Below, piece after piece: positions 1-8,113 of a stretch of DNA of 20,343 bases (the stretch's first letter is position 1; each line of letters opens with the position of its first letter). The stretch comes from Planctomycetota bacterium (GTDB lineage Bacteria; Planctomycetota; Phycisphaerae; UBA1845): positions 9,294-29,636 of the forward strand of contig JADFRH010000001.1 of assembly GCA_022561415.1 (NCBI GenBank), in the 5' to 3' direction. A model generated the notes under the pieces. That model worked only from the letters and a program-made list of their open reading frames with translations, was not told where the DNA came from and ran no database searches. The position numbers and the translations under genes were made by a program.

Positions 1-225
1 ACTTCTGGCCAAACAGACTCCCTGAGTTGCGTTCGGTACAGTGCCTTAGCGCAGACCCAAGCGATCGCGCCTCTGGGCGCCTGGATTCGCTACGTTTGCG
101 CTTCGCCGATCAGGTGTCGCCGCGTGCTGGAGCACCTCGGGTCAGGAAGCGAGATCAGATCGTGACCCAGCCGGGCACGTCCGAGAAAAATGTCGAAAGA
201 TTCGGGAGAATTCGCATTGCGTGGG
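1..225. other. Upstream flank without a recognisable gene
   Basis: Open reading frames run through this stretch, but none has a convincing start, a ribosome-binding site or recognisable protein content. I see no tRNA or rRNA signature and no clear terminator for an upstream gene. It is best read as intergenic DNA ahead of the secreted-protein gene. Confidence 0.4.
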
Positions 226-255
226 TTGCATTCTTGCCGCCTGATCTATTACTAT
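226..255 (+). promoter_or_regulatory. Putative sigma70-type promoter of the secreted-protein gene
   Basis: A TTGCAT box at 226-231 and a TACTAT box at 250-255 are separated by 18 bp. Transcription from here would give a leader of about 90 nt before the ATG at 352. The leader contains a short hairpin (TCATCC at 295-300, loop GTTT, GGATGA at 305-310). This is a motif match only. Confidence 0.35.
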
Positions 256-351
256 CGTGGCGGGCTGTGCGATGCCTCCGGTATCGTGGGTGCTTCATCC
301 GTTTGGATGAGGGGTCCACGGCCAGCCCGGGAAGGAAATGGGAGCGATTCA

Positions 352-3168
352 ATGTCCTGGTTCAGCGACCATGGGGCCATCCGTTCGCGCGTGCCCTTCG
401 AGAGTCTCCGGAAAATTTCGGCCCTCCGCCTCGTGATCTGTTTGGTCGCCATGGCGGGGGGGCAGTCGTCTGCTGCGCCGGGGGATGAGACGGGCGCGTG
501 CTGCGATCAGCTCGGCGACGTATGCCTCGAAGGTCTGACGAAGGAAGAATGTGAGGCGGACCAGTTTGACGAGCGTCGCTTCGGCGGTGTGGGATCAACT
601 TGCGCCACGATCGAGCCGCGGTGTGAATCGTGCGAAGATGTTTGTCCGTCCTGTGCCGTCAAGCAGGGTGAGGGCACCCGGCGCGCGGTGATTTCCCTTG
701 TGGCAGTGGAATCCGTCGGATTGGACACCCGATTCACGTATCACCTCTGTCAGGATGCCGCGAGCCAGAACCTGAGCCACTGGGTCTTGGGACTGTCGCC
801 GGAGTGCTGTTCGCGGATCACGGCGTCGGACGGCGGCTCTTCTCCCGTCATGCAATGCGCGGTCGATCCAACGACCGGGCTCTGCGGACTCAAGTTCCAA
901 ACGGACGGCGGTGTCGGGTCATGTGGCATCGACGAATGTTCCGACGGCGGAACCTTGTTCAGTGTTCAGCTTGCGGGGGTTGTGGATACGAGCTGTGTGA
1001 AGGCCGTCAACAAAATCAACGGTTCACCAGCCAGCGCGTTCGGTTGCGTGCAGGGACCGAAGTGCGAGCCGTGTGAGACCGACGCCGATTGCGACAACGA
1101 CGATCCTTGCTCAAGAACGGAAACGTGTAACGAATCGGGGGTGTGCATCCTTCGGACCGAGGTCCGTGACTGCAATGCGAACGGCGTGGAAGACTTTTGC
1201 GACATCGCCAACGGTTCGAGCCGTGATTGCAGCGGTAACGGCGTACCGGACGAGTGCGAACTCGCCAACTGTGCGGGGGAACCTGAATGCGACGACTGCA
1301 ACCTTAACGGCGTACCCGACGGGTGCGATATTGATAGCGGCGTGTGGCTCGATGTCGATCCGGCGGACGGCATTCCTGACGCCTGCGTCGATCCCAGTGG
1401 CGTTGGCGGTGACTGGACCGACGACATCTGGAACCTGGCGGACGAGAATCCCAAAAATCCCTATCCCGACAACGGGGACGGGGTCGGCAACCTCCATGTG
1501 ACGATCGACGGGTTCACGGTCTTTCTCAATGACACGGTCGAAATCCAGACGCTCAGGCTGCTCAACAGCGGGACGCTGCTGGTAACGCAGTGCGAAATCG
1601 GTGACTTCGTGACGGCGGCGGTCGGCGGAATTCTTAACGAGGGGAATCTACTCGTCGGCGGCGACCGGCGCATCGACGTTGGGGGGAGCGACTTGACCCT
1701 CGGCCCGGGCGGGCGCTACGCGGCGATTTCCAGTACGTGTGCGACGGTTTGCCCGTCGGGTGCTGTCTGTGCTTCGCTGACCGGTAGGGACGTCTTTCTG
1801 ACCGCGGGCGATTGCGCGTCGCTCCGTAGTGGCGGAGACATGGTCATTGATCAATCAATGTCCGTCGAGCTTTCCGGTGATCTCGTTCTTCTGGGAAGTC
1901 AGTTCTTCGTCTGTGAGGCCGGGCGTGCAGCCCAGCCACGCGGCATCAACGTTTTCCCGAAATTCCGCGTCTCCGAACCCGCCCTCGTCTCGGCGGATAA
2001 CGTCGAACTCGATCGTGTATCGTCTTCGGAAAACTTATCGACCGCTGCTGCCGCCGCCTCGGGTGACGTTGGCAGCGCCTCCGGGTTTTCGGTCTTTGGC
2101 GTGCGGATGCGTGGTGATTTCGTGAATCACAGCATCGCGCCGAGTCTCTTTGACTGGGTGACGGGTTACCTGGCCACCGTGGGCACGGAGCAGGTGTTCG
2201 AGGTCGCGGGCATTGACTTCGGCCCGAGCGAAGAGGGATTCGAGACGGCCCGTGATACGCTCTTTGATTCGGGTACACATTTCAACTTCGCGATCGGCAC
2301 GTTGGAAGTTCGTCCGGGTTCCCACCTGACGTTCGTCAATGACTTCGCCAACACCGTAGGCGACGGACCGTGCGAGGAGGCGTTCTACGTCAAGCGCCTT
2401 ATCCTCCATGCGGGTGCGACGCTTACGCTGAACGACGTCAACGTTTACTACGAGAGCCTGGAGAACGGCGGCGGCGTGATCGAGACGCTGGGATGCGGCG
2501 CCCTGCAAGGGTTGTGCAACCCACAGACCGCGGAGACCGACTCGGTGGCCAAGAATCGTTTCATCTCCATCACGACTGGAATCCCGGGTCGACAACAGGC
2601 CATTCGGGTCATTCTTGACGATCTTCCGGCTCCGTTTGATTTGCTCAATGGGCAGGTCATGTGGGTCGGCGAGCCGACCGCGATCAGCGAGTCTGCTTCG
2701 TCGGTCGCGCCCGAGCCGGGGGCGGAGAGTTTCTGGGCGTCGCAGCTTCAGTGTACACCCTACTTTACGGATTGGAGCGCGGTGGGCACCGTCCAGGTGT
2801 ATCATCAGGCCGTCGTTCCCGGCGGCAGCTACCCGATTCAGATCGTGGACCAGAGCTGCGCCTCCGGTTCCGAGGCGGATTTCTCCGCGCCGCTGGATAT
2901 GAGCATGGCCGGATTCGGTGATATCGTCGGCACGTGCAGCACCGAGTCTTGCTCACCGCCCAACGGTGTCGTTGATATTTTGGATATCGTCGCCGTGATC
3001 AAAGCCTTTGTGTCGGTGCCAGCGGCCGTCCGCAAAGTGCGAGCCGACATCGACCCGGCGGTCCCTGATTTCATCATCAACATCAGCGATGCGCTGGTCG
3101 TCGTTGGCGCGTTCGCCGGGGTGCCCTACCCGTTCCCTCCGCCCCAGAATCCGTGCGGAAACCGGTAG
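352..3168 (+). CDS. Secreted Cys-rich protein with NGVPD calcium-loop repeats and dockerin-like C-terminus
   Basis: About 938 aa. The ATG at 352 is chosen because a GGGAG ribosome-binding site lies about 7 nt upstream and the product then starts with a signal peptide (hydrophobic core ALRLVICLVAMAGG, cleavage near SSAAP). An upstream in-frame ATG at 190 gives an unlikely N-terminus. The mature protein opens with GACC and a Cys-rich block (about residues 48-270). DCNANGVEDFCD, DCSGNGVPDEC and DCNLNGVPDGCD loops follow at about 270-330, resembling thrombospondin-type-3/EF-like calcium loops. A long Gly/Thr/Val-rich beta region comes next. A C-terminal domain (about 866-935) has two NG/IN-D-SD repeats like dockerin type I and ends in YPFPPPQNPC. 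The architecture is characteristic of planctomycete extracellular proteins; no catalytic motif is visible, so adhesion or surface attachment is only a guess. The stop codon TAG lies in an ACCGGTAGAACCGGT repeat. Confidence 0.85.
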   Translation: MSWFSDHGAIRSRVPFESLRKISALRLVICLVAMAGGQSSAAPGDETGACCDQLGDVCLEGLTKEECEADQFDERRFGGVGSTCATIEPRCESCEDVCPSCAVKQGEGTRRAVISLVAVESVGLDTRFTYHLCQDAASQNLSHWVLGLSPECCSRITASDGGSSPVMQCAVDPTTGLCGLKFQTDGGVGSCGIDECSDGGTLFSVQLAGVVDTSCVKAVNKINGSPASAFGCVQGPKCEPCETDADCDNDDPCSRTETCNESGVCILRTEVRDCNANGVEDFCDIANGSSRDCSGNGVPDECELANCAGEPECDDCNLNGVPDGCDIDSGVWLDVDPADGIPDACVDPSGVGGDWTDDIWNLADENPKNPYPDNGDGVGNLHVTIDGFTVFLNDTVEIQTLRLLNSGTLLVTQCEIGDFVTAAVGGILNEGNLLVGGDRRIDVGGSDLTLGPGGRYAAISSTCATVCPSGAVCASLTGRDVFLTAGDCASLRSGGDMVIDQSMSVELSGDLVLLGSQFFVCEAGRAAQPRGINVFPKFRVSEPALVSADNVELDRVSSSENLSTAAAAASGDVGSASGFSVFGVRMRGDFVNHSIAPSLFDWVTGYLATVGTEQVFEVAGIDFGPSEEGFETARDTLFDSGTHFNFAIGTLEVRPGSHLTFVNDFANTVGDGPCEEAFYVKRLILHAGATLTLNDVNVYYESLENGGGVIETLGCGALQGLCNPQTAETDSVAKNRFISITTGIPGRQQAIRVILDDLPAPFDLLNGQVMWVGEPTAISESASSVAPEPGAESFWASQLQCTPYFTDWSAVGTVQVYHQAVVPGGSYPIQIVDQSCASGSEADFSAPLDMSMAGFGDIVGTCSTESCSPPNGVVDILDIVAVIKAFVSVPAAVRKVRADIDPAVPDFIINISDALVVVGAFAGVPYPFPPPQNPCGNR

Positions 3169-3184
3169 AACCGGTAAAACAGGC
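3161..3184. repeat. ACCGGT-type 9-bp-period repeat (family D) carrying the stop codon of the secreted-protein gene
   Basis: AACCGGTAG and AACCGGTAA follow each other at a 9-bp step. The first supplies the codons AAC CGG TAG that end the secreted protein (Asn-Arg-stop). The same AACCGGTAA junction ends the lipoprotein gene at 9556. Reversed, the segment reads as ACCGGTTCTACCGGT, related to the repeat inside nadE at 7141-7197. Confidence 0.5.
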
Positions 3185-3195
3185 ATGCCCTACGA

Positions 3196-3267
3196 GTTGA
3201 AGGTTTCAACCTTCCAACCTTCCAACTTTGTAACCTTCCAACCTCTTTTCGTTTCGACGTTTTTCCC
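3196..3267. repeat. Degenerate octanucleotide array A1 at the copA 3' end
   Basis: The sequence splits into nine consecutive 8-mers without slippage: GTTGAAGG, TTTCAACC, TTCCAACC, TTCCAACT, TTGTAACC, TTCCAACC, TCTTTTCG, TTTCGACG, TTTTTCCC. It lies in the convergent junction between the secreted-protein gene and copA. It encodes the last residues of CopA and its stop (3206-3208). Related arrays are at 13116-13163 and 18709-18762. Confidence 0.7.
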
Positions 3268-5482
3268 GCAGCCGTAGCGAATTGAGGACGACACTGACCG
3301 AAGAGGCCATCATGGCCGCCGCTGCGTAGCCGGGTGGTATCTTGCCCACCGCGGCGAGCGGTATGGCGATCACGTTGTAGAGAAACGCCCAGAACAGATT
3401 CTGCTTGATAATGCGCACGCTCCGGCGCCCGAGGGAAACGATCACGGCCAGGCGGCACAGATCGTTATGAACGATGGTGATGTCGGCCGCACTGGTCGCC
3501 ACGTCGGTCGCCGAGGCAAACGTGATTCCAACGTCCGCCTCGGTCAGAGCCGGTGCGTCGTTGATGCCGTCACCGACGAAAGCCACCACGCGCCCCGCGC
3601 GTCGCCTCTGCCGCACCAGCTCGAGCTTCGTCTCCGGCGTAGCCTCCGCAGTGACCTGACGAATGGACAGGATGGCCGCCACGTGGTTCGCCGTCCCTGC
3701 GTGGTCCCCGGTTACCATTTCGGTCGTGATCCCCAGTGCGGCCACGGACGCGATCGCCGCCGAAGCCTCCGGGCGGATTTGATCGGTAAGGTGAATGACC
3801 CCCACGCAAACCTGATCCACGGCCACAAACACCGCCGACCGAGAAAGCCTGCTAGTGCCGAGCCCGTGCAGACAATCGCCAACGCGATCCAGGTCGATGG
3901 CATTTTCACGCAGATACGCGGCACTTCCCACCACAACGCGACGGCCGGCCAGTTCCGCGCTGATGCCGCGCCCGGGATGACTCTCGAAATTCGCCGGCTC
4001 GCAAAGCGGCAGTTGCCGGCGAAGCGCCTCGGCGACGATGGCCTGTGCAAGAGGGTGTTGGGAGTATTGCTCGGCCGATGCAGCGAGCTCAATGATCTTG
4101 GCCTCATCATATTCCGAGGATGCGACATCGGAAACCAGAACGTCACTGACTGCGGGCCGTCCGGATGTCAGGGTGCCGGTCTTGTCGAGCATCATGCAGT
4201 CGATTCGACCGGCCGCCTCGAGTGCGGACGCGTCGCGGACGAGAATCCCCCCCAAGGCGGCCGAACCGGTGGCGACGAGCACGGCCGTCGGTGTCGCAAG
4301 GCCCATCGCGCAGGGGCAGGCAATGACCAGCACGGCCACGGCCCGCATCACCGCCGTTGACCAGTCGACCGTTTGGACAAAGTGTGCGCCAAGCAGGGCG
4401 GCGAGGGCGCACGCGATTACGATGGGTACGAAGACGCCGGCCACGCGATCGGCAATTCGTTGCATACGGGTCTTGCCGGTTTGTGCCTGCTCGACCATCT
4501 GGATTACGCGTCCGATGGCGGAGTCGCTGCCGACGCGTGTCGCTTCGATCGTCAACACGCCTTCGACGAGCAACGTACCGGCCGCAACATCGTCGTCGAT
4601 CTTGCGAAACCGTGGCACCGACTCGCCCGTTACAGCGCTCTCGTCGAGCGTTCCCTCACCGTCGATGATCCGGCCATCGACGGGGACGATCGTGTCCGGG
4701 GGAACGCGGATCCGGTCGCCCACCACGACGCGACCGATCGGAACCGACGTGATGCCATCGGTTGACACGAGTTGCGCGGTGCGGGGCATGCGTCGGGCAA
4801 GCGTCGACACGGCCGAGGACGCATCGCGCCGCGCGCGGAGCTCAATCAGCCGCCCGACATTGATCACCATGAGGATCATGGCGGCGGTATGGAAATGGGA
4901 GGCGTGACTCGCGCCCGTTACGAGAGTAACCACCCCGGCAGCGAAGGCCGCAACGACCCCGAGGGTGATGAGTAGGTCCATGTTCGGCGCCCGGTGGACC
5001 AAAGCGCGCAAACCCCCAACGAGAATCGGCGCTCCGGCCGACGATGAAAGTAGCACGGCGCAGAGCAGGGCCTGGATGGCTGTCGGCCATACTTGCCCGC
5101 CGGTCTCGCTGGAGCGAAGCGTGGGGGCAAGCCAGTGCAGTGCGATGATCGGCAGGCCAATGCCGATCGCCTGAACCAGGGCTTGGCGCTGTTCGCGCAT
5201 GCGGGCCGCGTTGGTTTGTTCGAGCCCGGATCGGGTCGGATCGCCCTCGCGAAAGGTGTCTGCGTCGTAGCCGGCCTGGCGGACCGCATCGGCAAGGCTT
5301 GCCCGCGACGGCGCGGCGTCGGACGCTTCGATCGTTGCGGTCTCCGTCGTCAGGTTGACCGACGCTTGCGTGACCCCAGGCACGGCCCGCAGTGCCCGTT
5401 CGACACGCGCAACGCAACTGCCACAGGTCATGCCTTCGATGCGAAGACGGATAAGCTGGCGGGGCGGCGGCGCGGTACTCAT
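3206..5482 (-). CDS. copA: Copper-exporting P1B-type ATPase
   Basis: 758 aa. It pumps cytosolic Cu(I) out across the inner membrane using ATP. One N-terminal HMA domain carries GMTCGSC (residues 17-23). Membrane helices lie at about 104-210 and 348-410. The actuator motif is TGES (285-288), the transmembrane metal site is CPC (389-391), and the phosphorylated aspartate lies in DKTGT (433-437). The HP motif is at 476-477 and GDGIND at 637-642. The distal helices carry YN (702-703) and MASSVSVVLNS (about 725-735), the residues that mark Cu(I)-specific P1B-1 pumps. Length is normal. It lies 8 nt downstream of the small HMA gene, so the two are probably cotranscribed. I see no good Shine-Dalgarno at the ATG (5482). 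The last ~18 residues (KRLEG/GRLEG at a spacing of eight) come from a DNA repeat array and look non-native. Confidence 0.95.
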   Translation of the reverse strand: MSTAPPPRQLIRLRIEGMTCGSCVARVERALRAVPGVTQASVNLTTETATIEASDAAPSRASLADAVRQAGYDADTFREGDPTRSGLEQTNAARMREQRQALVQAIGIGLPIIALHWLAPTLRSSETGGQVWPTAIQALLCAVLLSSSAGAPILVGGLRALVHRAPNMDLLITLGVVAAFAAGVVTLVTGASHASHFHTAAMILMVINVGRLIELRARRDASSAVSTLARRMPRTAQLVSTDGITSVPIGRVVVGDRIRVPPDTIVPVDGRIIDGEGTLDESAVTGESVPRFRKIDDDVAAGTLLVEGVLTIEATRVGSDSAIGRVIQMVEQAQTGKTRMQRIADRVAGVFVPIVIACALAALLGAHFVQTVDWSTAVMRAVAVLVIACPCAMGLATPTAVLVATGSAALGGILVRDASALEAAGRIDCMMLDKTGTLTSGRPAVSDVLVSDVASSEYDEAKIIELAASAEQYSQHPLAQAIVAEALRRQLPLCEPANFESHPGRGISAELAGRRVVVGSAAYLRENAIDLDRVGDCLHGLGTSRLSRSAVFVAVDQVCVGVIHLTDQIRPEASAAIASVAALGITTEMVTGDHAGTANHVAAILSIRQVTAEATPETKLELVRQRRRAGRVVAFVGDGINDAPALTEADVGITFASATDVATSAADITIVHNDLCRLAVIVSLGRRSVRIIKQNLFWAFLYNVIAIPLAAVGKIPPGYAAAAMMASSVSVVLNSLRLREKRRNEKRLEGYKVGRLEG

Positions 5483-5490
5483 AGGGACGG

Positions 5491-5721
5491 CTACGCAGGT
5501 TGATCCACGACGACAAATCCGCGAACCTCGAAGGCCCCCGCCGCCCGGATGGCCGCGAACAAGTCGCGTCTTCCGGTCACCGCGTCATTCACGACCACTT
5601 CGGCCCTGCCGATTTCCACGGCACACTTGGAGACGCCTGCAAGCCCGGTCAAGGCCTCGTCAACCGTGCGAACGCAATGGTCACAGTGCATACCACTGAT
5701 CGAAATGCGCAGCGTGATCAT
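5491..5721 (-). CDS. copZ: Free-standing HMA-domain copper chaperone
   Basis: 76 aa, a single HMA domain with the Cys pair in GMHCDHC (about residues 10-16), a typical CopZ/Atx1 size. Such proteins bind Cu(I) in the cytosol and hand it to the N-terminal domain of a CopA pump. The gene sits directly upstream of copA with an 8-nt gap, which supports that partnership. The His next to the second Cys (CDHC) differs from the common CxxC spacers (for example CxSC), so another soft metal cannot be excluded. The ATG at 5721 has no evident Shine-Dalgarno; no better in-frame start is visible. Confidence 0.8.
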   Translation of the reverse strand: MITLRISISGMHCDHCVRTVDEALTGLAGVSKCAVEIGRAEVVVNDAVTGRRDLFAAIRAAGAFEVRGFVVVDQPA

Positions 5722-5797
5722 CCCAGGAAGCCTAGCGCGTGGACCAGTTCCGGTACATCATCGAACACACGACCTACCAAATCTGTCGCGGGAAACC

Positions 5798-5828
5798 ATT
5801 GTACGCCTTCCTGTCGCAGCGCCTACAA
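5798..5828 (-). promoter_or_regulatory. Possible promoter for the copper chaperone-copA operon
   Basis: Read on the minus strand, a TTGTAG box (5823-5828) and a TACAAT box (5798-5803) are 19 bp apart, which would leave a leader of about 70 nt. A 19-bp spacer is the hallmark of MerR/CueR-type metal-activated promoters, but I see no convincing dyad in the spacer and no merR-family gene in the window. The assignment is weak. Confidence 0.3.
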
Positions 5829-6006
5829 CGGAGACGCTCCAATCCGGGACTCGGCGAGGGTCCGGAAAGGCCGGCCTCTTCGTCGCCGGGGGGCATTTTG
5901 GCGGTGGGTTCGCATAGCCGGCCGCGTATTTGACGCCCAAGGCCGCTTGGCTGGGGAAATTTTATTGAAAATGCGTTTGACTTGGCGCTTCAGAGGGTGC
6001 AAGAAT

Positions 6007-6028
6007 AGGCGAGGCAATCGTCTCGCCT
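6007..6028. other. Stem-loop in the copper operon-nadE intergenic region
   Basis: AGGCGAG (6007-6013) pairs perfectly with CTCGCCT (6022-6028) across an 8-nt loop. No U-tract follows, so it is not a standard intrinsic terminator. Role unknown. Confidence 0.4.
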
Positions 6029-6239
6029 GTGACGCCTTCGAGGCCACGCCGCTCGCCCGAGTCGGTCTGGTTTCGGGCAAGAAAGCGGTTGCCGGCAATT
6101 TGCGAATTTGTGAGATCGGCGGACTTAGGCTTTTCTGAGACTCTCCTCTCTCCTCTCTCCGGCCCGAACAGAGGGAAGCCCCGCCGGTCTCGCTTTTTTT
6201 TGCACCGAGCCGAAGCGTTTCCTTGATTTTCAATCCCCG

Positions 6240-6268
6240 TGTGATTCCTTCGCGCCTTGGGTTACAAT
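6240..6268 (+). promoter_or_regulatory. Possible nadE promoter
   Basis: A good TACAAT -10 box lies at 6263-6268, about 40 nt upstream of the nadE ATG (6310). The -35 region at optimal spacing (TGTGAT at 6240-6245) is poor. Assignment rests mainly on the -10 box. Confidence 0.3.
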
Positions 6269-6309
6269 TCCTCTGCGGAGTACTGGAACGTGATCGTCGG
6301 CTCGAAAAC

Positions 6310-8064
6310 ATGAAAATCGCCCTCGCGCAAATCAACACCACCGTCGGCGACATCGGCGGGAACACCGAGCGCATTCTCCGAAACATCGACCGAGCTCGCG
6401 GCGAGGGGGCGGCCCTGGTCGTGTTCCCCGAGCTGACCGTGTTCGGCTATCCCCCCAAGGATCTGCTGCTCCGTCGCGACCTGGTCAGCGCAAACGTCGC
6501 CGCGATCACGCGCATCGCCGATCACTGTCGGGATATCACGGCCGTCGTCGGATACGTCGGACCCGATCCGCCCGGCACGCCCCGGCGCGCCGGGGTCGGC
6601 AAGCCGGTTTCACCGTTCGGCGCGGGCACGGGCGTGTTCAACGCCGCGGTCGTATGTCGCGACGGCAAGATCCTGGGCGACTACGCCAAGATGCTCCTTC
6701 CCACCTATGACGTTTTCGACGAATCCCGCTACTTCAACGCCGGACCTGAAACCGGCGTGGTTTCGATCCCCGAAGGTAAGGGCGGTGAGGGTCTTTCGGT
6801 CGGGCTGAGCATTTGCGAGGATCTGTGGAACGATCACCAGTTTGACGGACGCTCTGTTTACAACGTGGATCCGATCGCGCTGAGCGTTGAGGCCGGTGCC
6901 CGGCTGCTGGTTAATCTTTCGGCTTCGCCGTATCGGGCCGGAGCCCAGCGGCACCGCGAGGAGCTTTTCTCCTCGCAGATTCGTGAGCACGGCGTCCCGC
7001 TCATCTACGTGAATCAGGTTGGCGGCAACGACGATCTACTTTTCGACGGCGCCTCCCTCGCAATCGACGCCCAAGGGACTGTCGTCGCCCGGGCGAAGGC
7101 GTTTACCGAGGATTTCCTCGTTGTCGATATGCAAGAGCCGTCGGCCGACCGGCAAGCCGATTCTGCGAGTTCTACCGGTTTTACCGGTCGGATCGAACCC
7201 TACCCCGAGCGGATCGACGGCGTTCACCGGGCGCTGGTGCTCGGCGTTCGGGACTACCTACGCAAGTGCGGGTTCTCGTCAGCGGTGATCGGTCTGTCCG
7301 GCGGTATCGATTCCGCGGTGACGGGCGCACTCGCCGTGGAGGCGCTCGGCGCGGACAGCGTTCACGGCGTGGCCATGCCCTCGCGTTACAGCAGCGACCA
7401 CAGTGTCGAGGATGCGAAACGACTGGCTCAGAATCTGGGGATTCGCTTCTCACTCGTCCCCATAGAGTCGGCTCATCAAGCGATGGAGAAGCTGCTTGCG
7501 CCGGAATTCACCAATGGGGCGTCGTGGCAACGCGCGGTGGCCGAGGAGAACGTGCAAGCACGCATCCGGGGCAACATCCTCATGGCCTTGTCCAATGAGT
7601 CCGGATCGCTGCTCTTGACCACCGGAAACAAAAGCGAGCTGGCCGTCGGCTATTGCACGCTCTACGGCGACATGTGCGGTGGGCTGGCCGTGCTGAGCGA
7701 CGTCCCCAAAACGGTTGTGTACGACCTTGCGCGGCACATCAATGCGTCGTCAGGGCGAGACGTCATTCCGCAGCGAACGATCACCAAGGAGCCCTCGGCG
7801 GAACTGAAACCGGACCAATGTGATCAGGACACGTTGCCGCCATACGATGTGCTCGATTCCATTCTCGAGCGCTACGTCGAGCGCGAGGAATCCATTGACG
7901 AAATCGTCGAGCAGGGCTTCGATCGAGACATGGTGTCGCGGATCGCAAAGATGGTCGATCGCAACGAGTACAAGCGAAAACAGGCCGCCATCGGGCTCAA
8001 GGTCACGACCCGGGCGTTCGGCACGGGGCGGCGCATGCCCATCGCCGCCAAGTTCCACCCGTAG
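6310..8064 (+). CDS. nadE: Glutamine-dependent NAD+ synthetase
   Basis: 584 aa. It amidates nicotinic acid adenine dinucleotide to NAD+, using ammonia released from glutamine by its N-terminal domain. The nitrilase-type glutaminase triad is visible as Glu41 (VFPELTVFGYPP), Lys127 (GDYAKMLLP) and Cys169 (LSICEDLWND). The synthetase domain has the ATP-pyrophosphatase loop LSGGIDSA (329-336), followed by TTGNKSELAVGY (437-448) and the C-terminal KRKQAAIGLK. The ATG at 6310 gives the canonical MKIALAQINTTVGD start; upstream in-frame sequence is not conserved-looking. Two segments look foreign: residues 87-101, coded by a perfect GC palindrome, and 278-296 in the interdomain linker, coded by an ACCGGT repeat. 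Neither touches a catalytic motif. The gene has its own promoter region and converges on the ferritin-like gene 49 bp downstream. Confidence 0.95.
   Translation: MKIALAQINTTVGDIGGNTERILRNIDRARGEGAALVVFPELTVFGYPPKDLLLRRDLVSANVAAITRIADHCRDITAVVGYVGPDPPGTPRRAGVGKPVSPFGAGTGVFNAAVVCRDGKILGDYAKMLLPTYDVFDESRYFNAGPETGVVSIPEGKGGEGLSVGLSICEDLWNDHQFDGRSVYNVDPIALSVEAGARLLVNLSASPYRAGAQRHREELFSSQIREHGVPLIYVNQVGGNDDLLFDGASLAIDAQGTVVARAKAFTEDFLVVDMQEPSADRQADSASSTGFTGRIEPYPERIDGVHRALVLGVRDYLRKCGFSSAVIGLSGGIDSAVTGALAVEALGADSVHGVAMPSRYSSDHSVEDAKRLAQNLGIRFSLVPIESAHQAMEKLLAPEFTNGASWQRAVAEENVQARIRGNILMALSNESGSLLLTTGNKSELAVGYCTLYGDMCGGLAVLSDVPKTVVYDLARHINASSGRDVIPQRTITKEPSAELKPDQCDQDTLPPYDVLDSILERYVEREESIDEIVEQGFDRDMVSRIAKMVDRNEYKRKQAAIGLKVTTRAFGTGRRMPIAAKFHP
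6569..6610. repeat. Family C palindromic repeat inside nadE
   Basis: A 16-bp perfect palindrome (CCCCGGCGCGCCGGGG, 6580-6595) lies in GGCACGCC...GGTCGGCAAGCC context. The 20-bp core at 6579-6598 is identical to 10431-10450 and matches 18 of 20 at 10713-10732, both inside the histidine kinase gene. It encodes nadE residues about 87-101, between conserved strands of the glutaminase domain. Confidence 0.65.
7141..7197. repeat. Family D repeat inside the nadE interdomain linker
   Basis: The segment contains GACCGGCAAGCCGATTC followed by two 9-bp steps of ACCGGTTTT/ACCGGTCGG. It encodes nadE residues 278-296 (a Ser/Ala-rich run, then TGFTGR). A reverse-strand relative lies at 9547-9581: both contain CCGGCAAG(C/T)CG and ACCGGTTTTACCGGT in the same order. 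Confidence 0.6.
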
Positions 8065-8113
8065 CGCAGGAAGTGGTGGACCGTATTACGCCGGTCGCGA
8101 GCGCGTCTCGTCG

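Larger units (their letters stand above)
5722..6309. other. 588-bp divergent intergenic region between the copper operon and nadE
   Basis: No protein gene here is convincing. A GTG-started frame at 5739-5933 begins with plausible residues but turns into low-complexity R/P/S/G sequence and has no ribosome-binding site. Visible structures are a hairpin at 6007-6028, a TTGCCGGCAA palindrome at 6089-6098, a pyrimidine tract with a CTCTCCT heptamer period at 6141-6160, and an eight-T run near 6192. No known riboswitch or tRNA is recognisable. The stretch may hold regulatory RNA or a long nadE leader. Confidence 0.4.

Noticed and set aside
2035..2805. Long minus-strand open frame (256 codons) opposite the secreted-protein gene
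   Set aside because: Arg/His-rich composition without motifs, opposite a gene with clear domains; a shadow of GC-rich codon use.
3467..4907. Long plus-strand open frames opposite copA
   Set aside because: No motifs, skewed composition; copA on the other strand has every P-type ATPase motif.
5798..5828. CueR-regulated copper promoter
   Set aside because: The 19-bp spacer fits, but no operator dyad and no merR-family gene are visible; listed only as a weak promoter.
5739..5933. GTG-started small ORF (64 codons) upstream of nadE
   Set aside because: No ribosome-binding site, low-complexity second half, no family resemblance; kept only as a note in the intergenic region.
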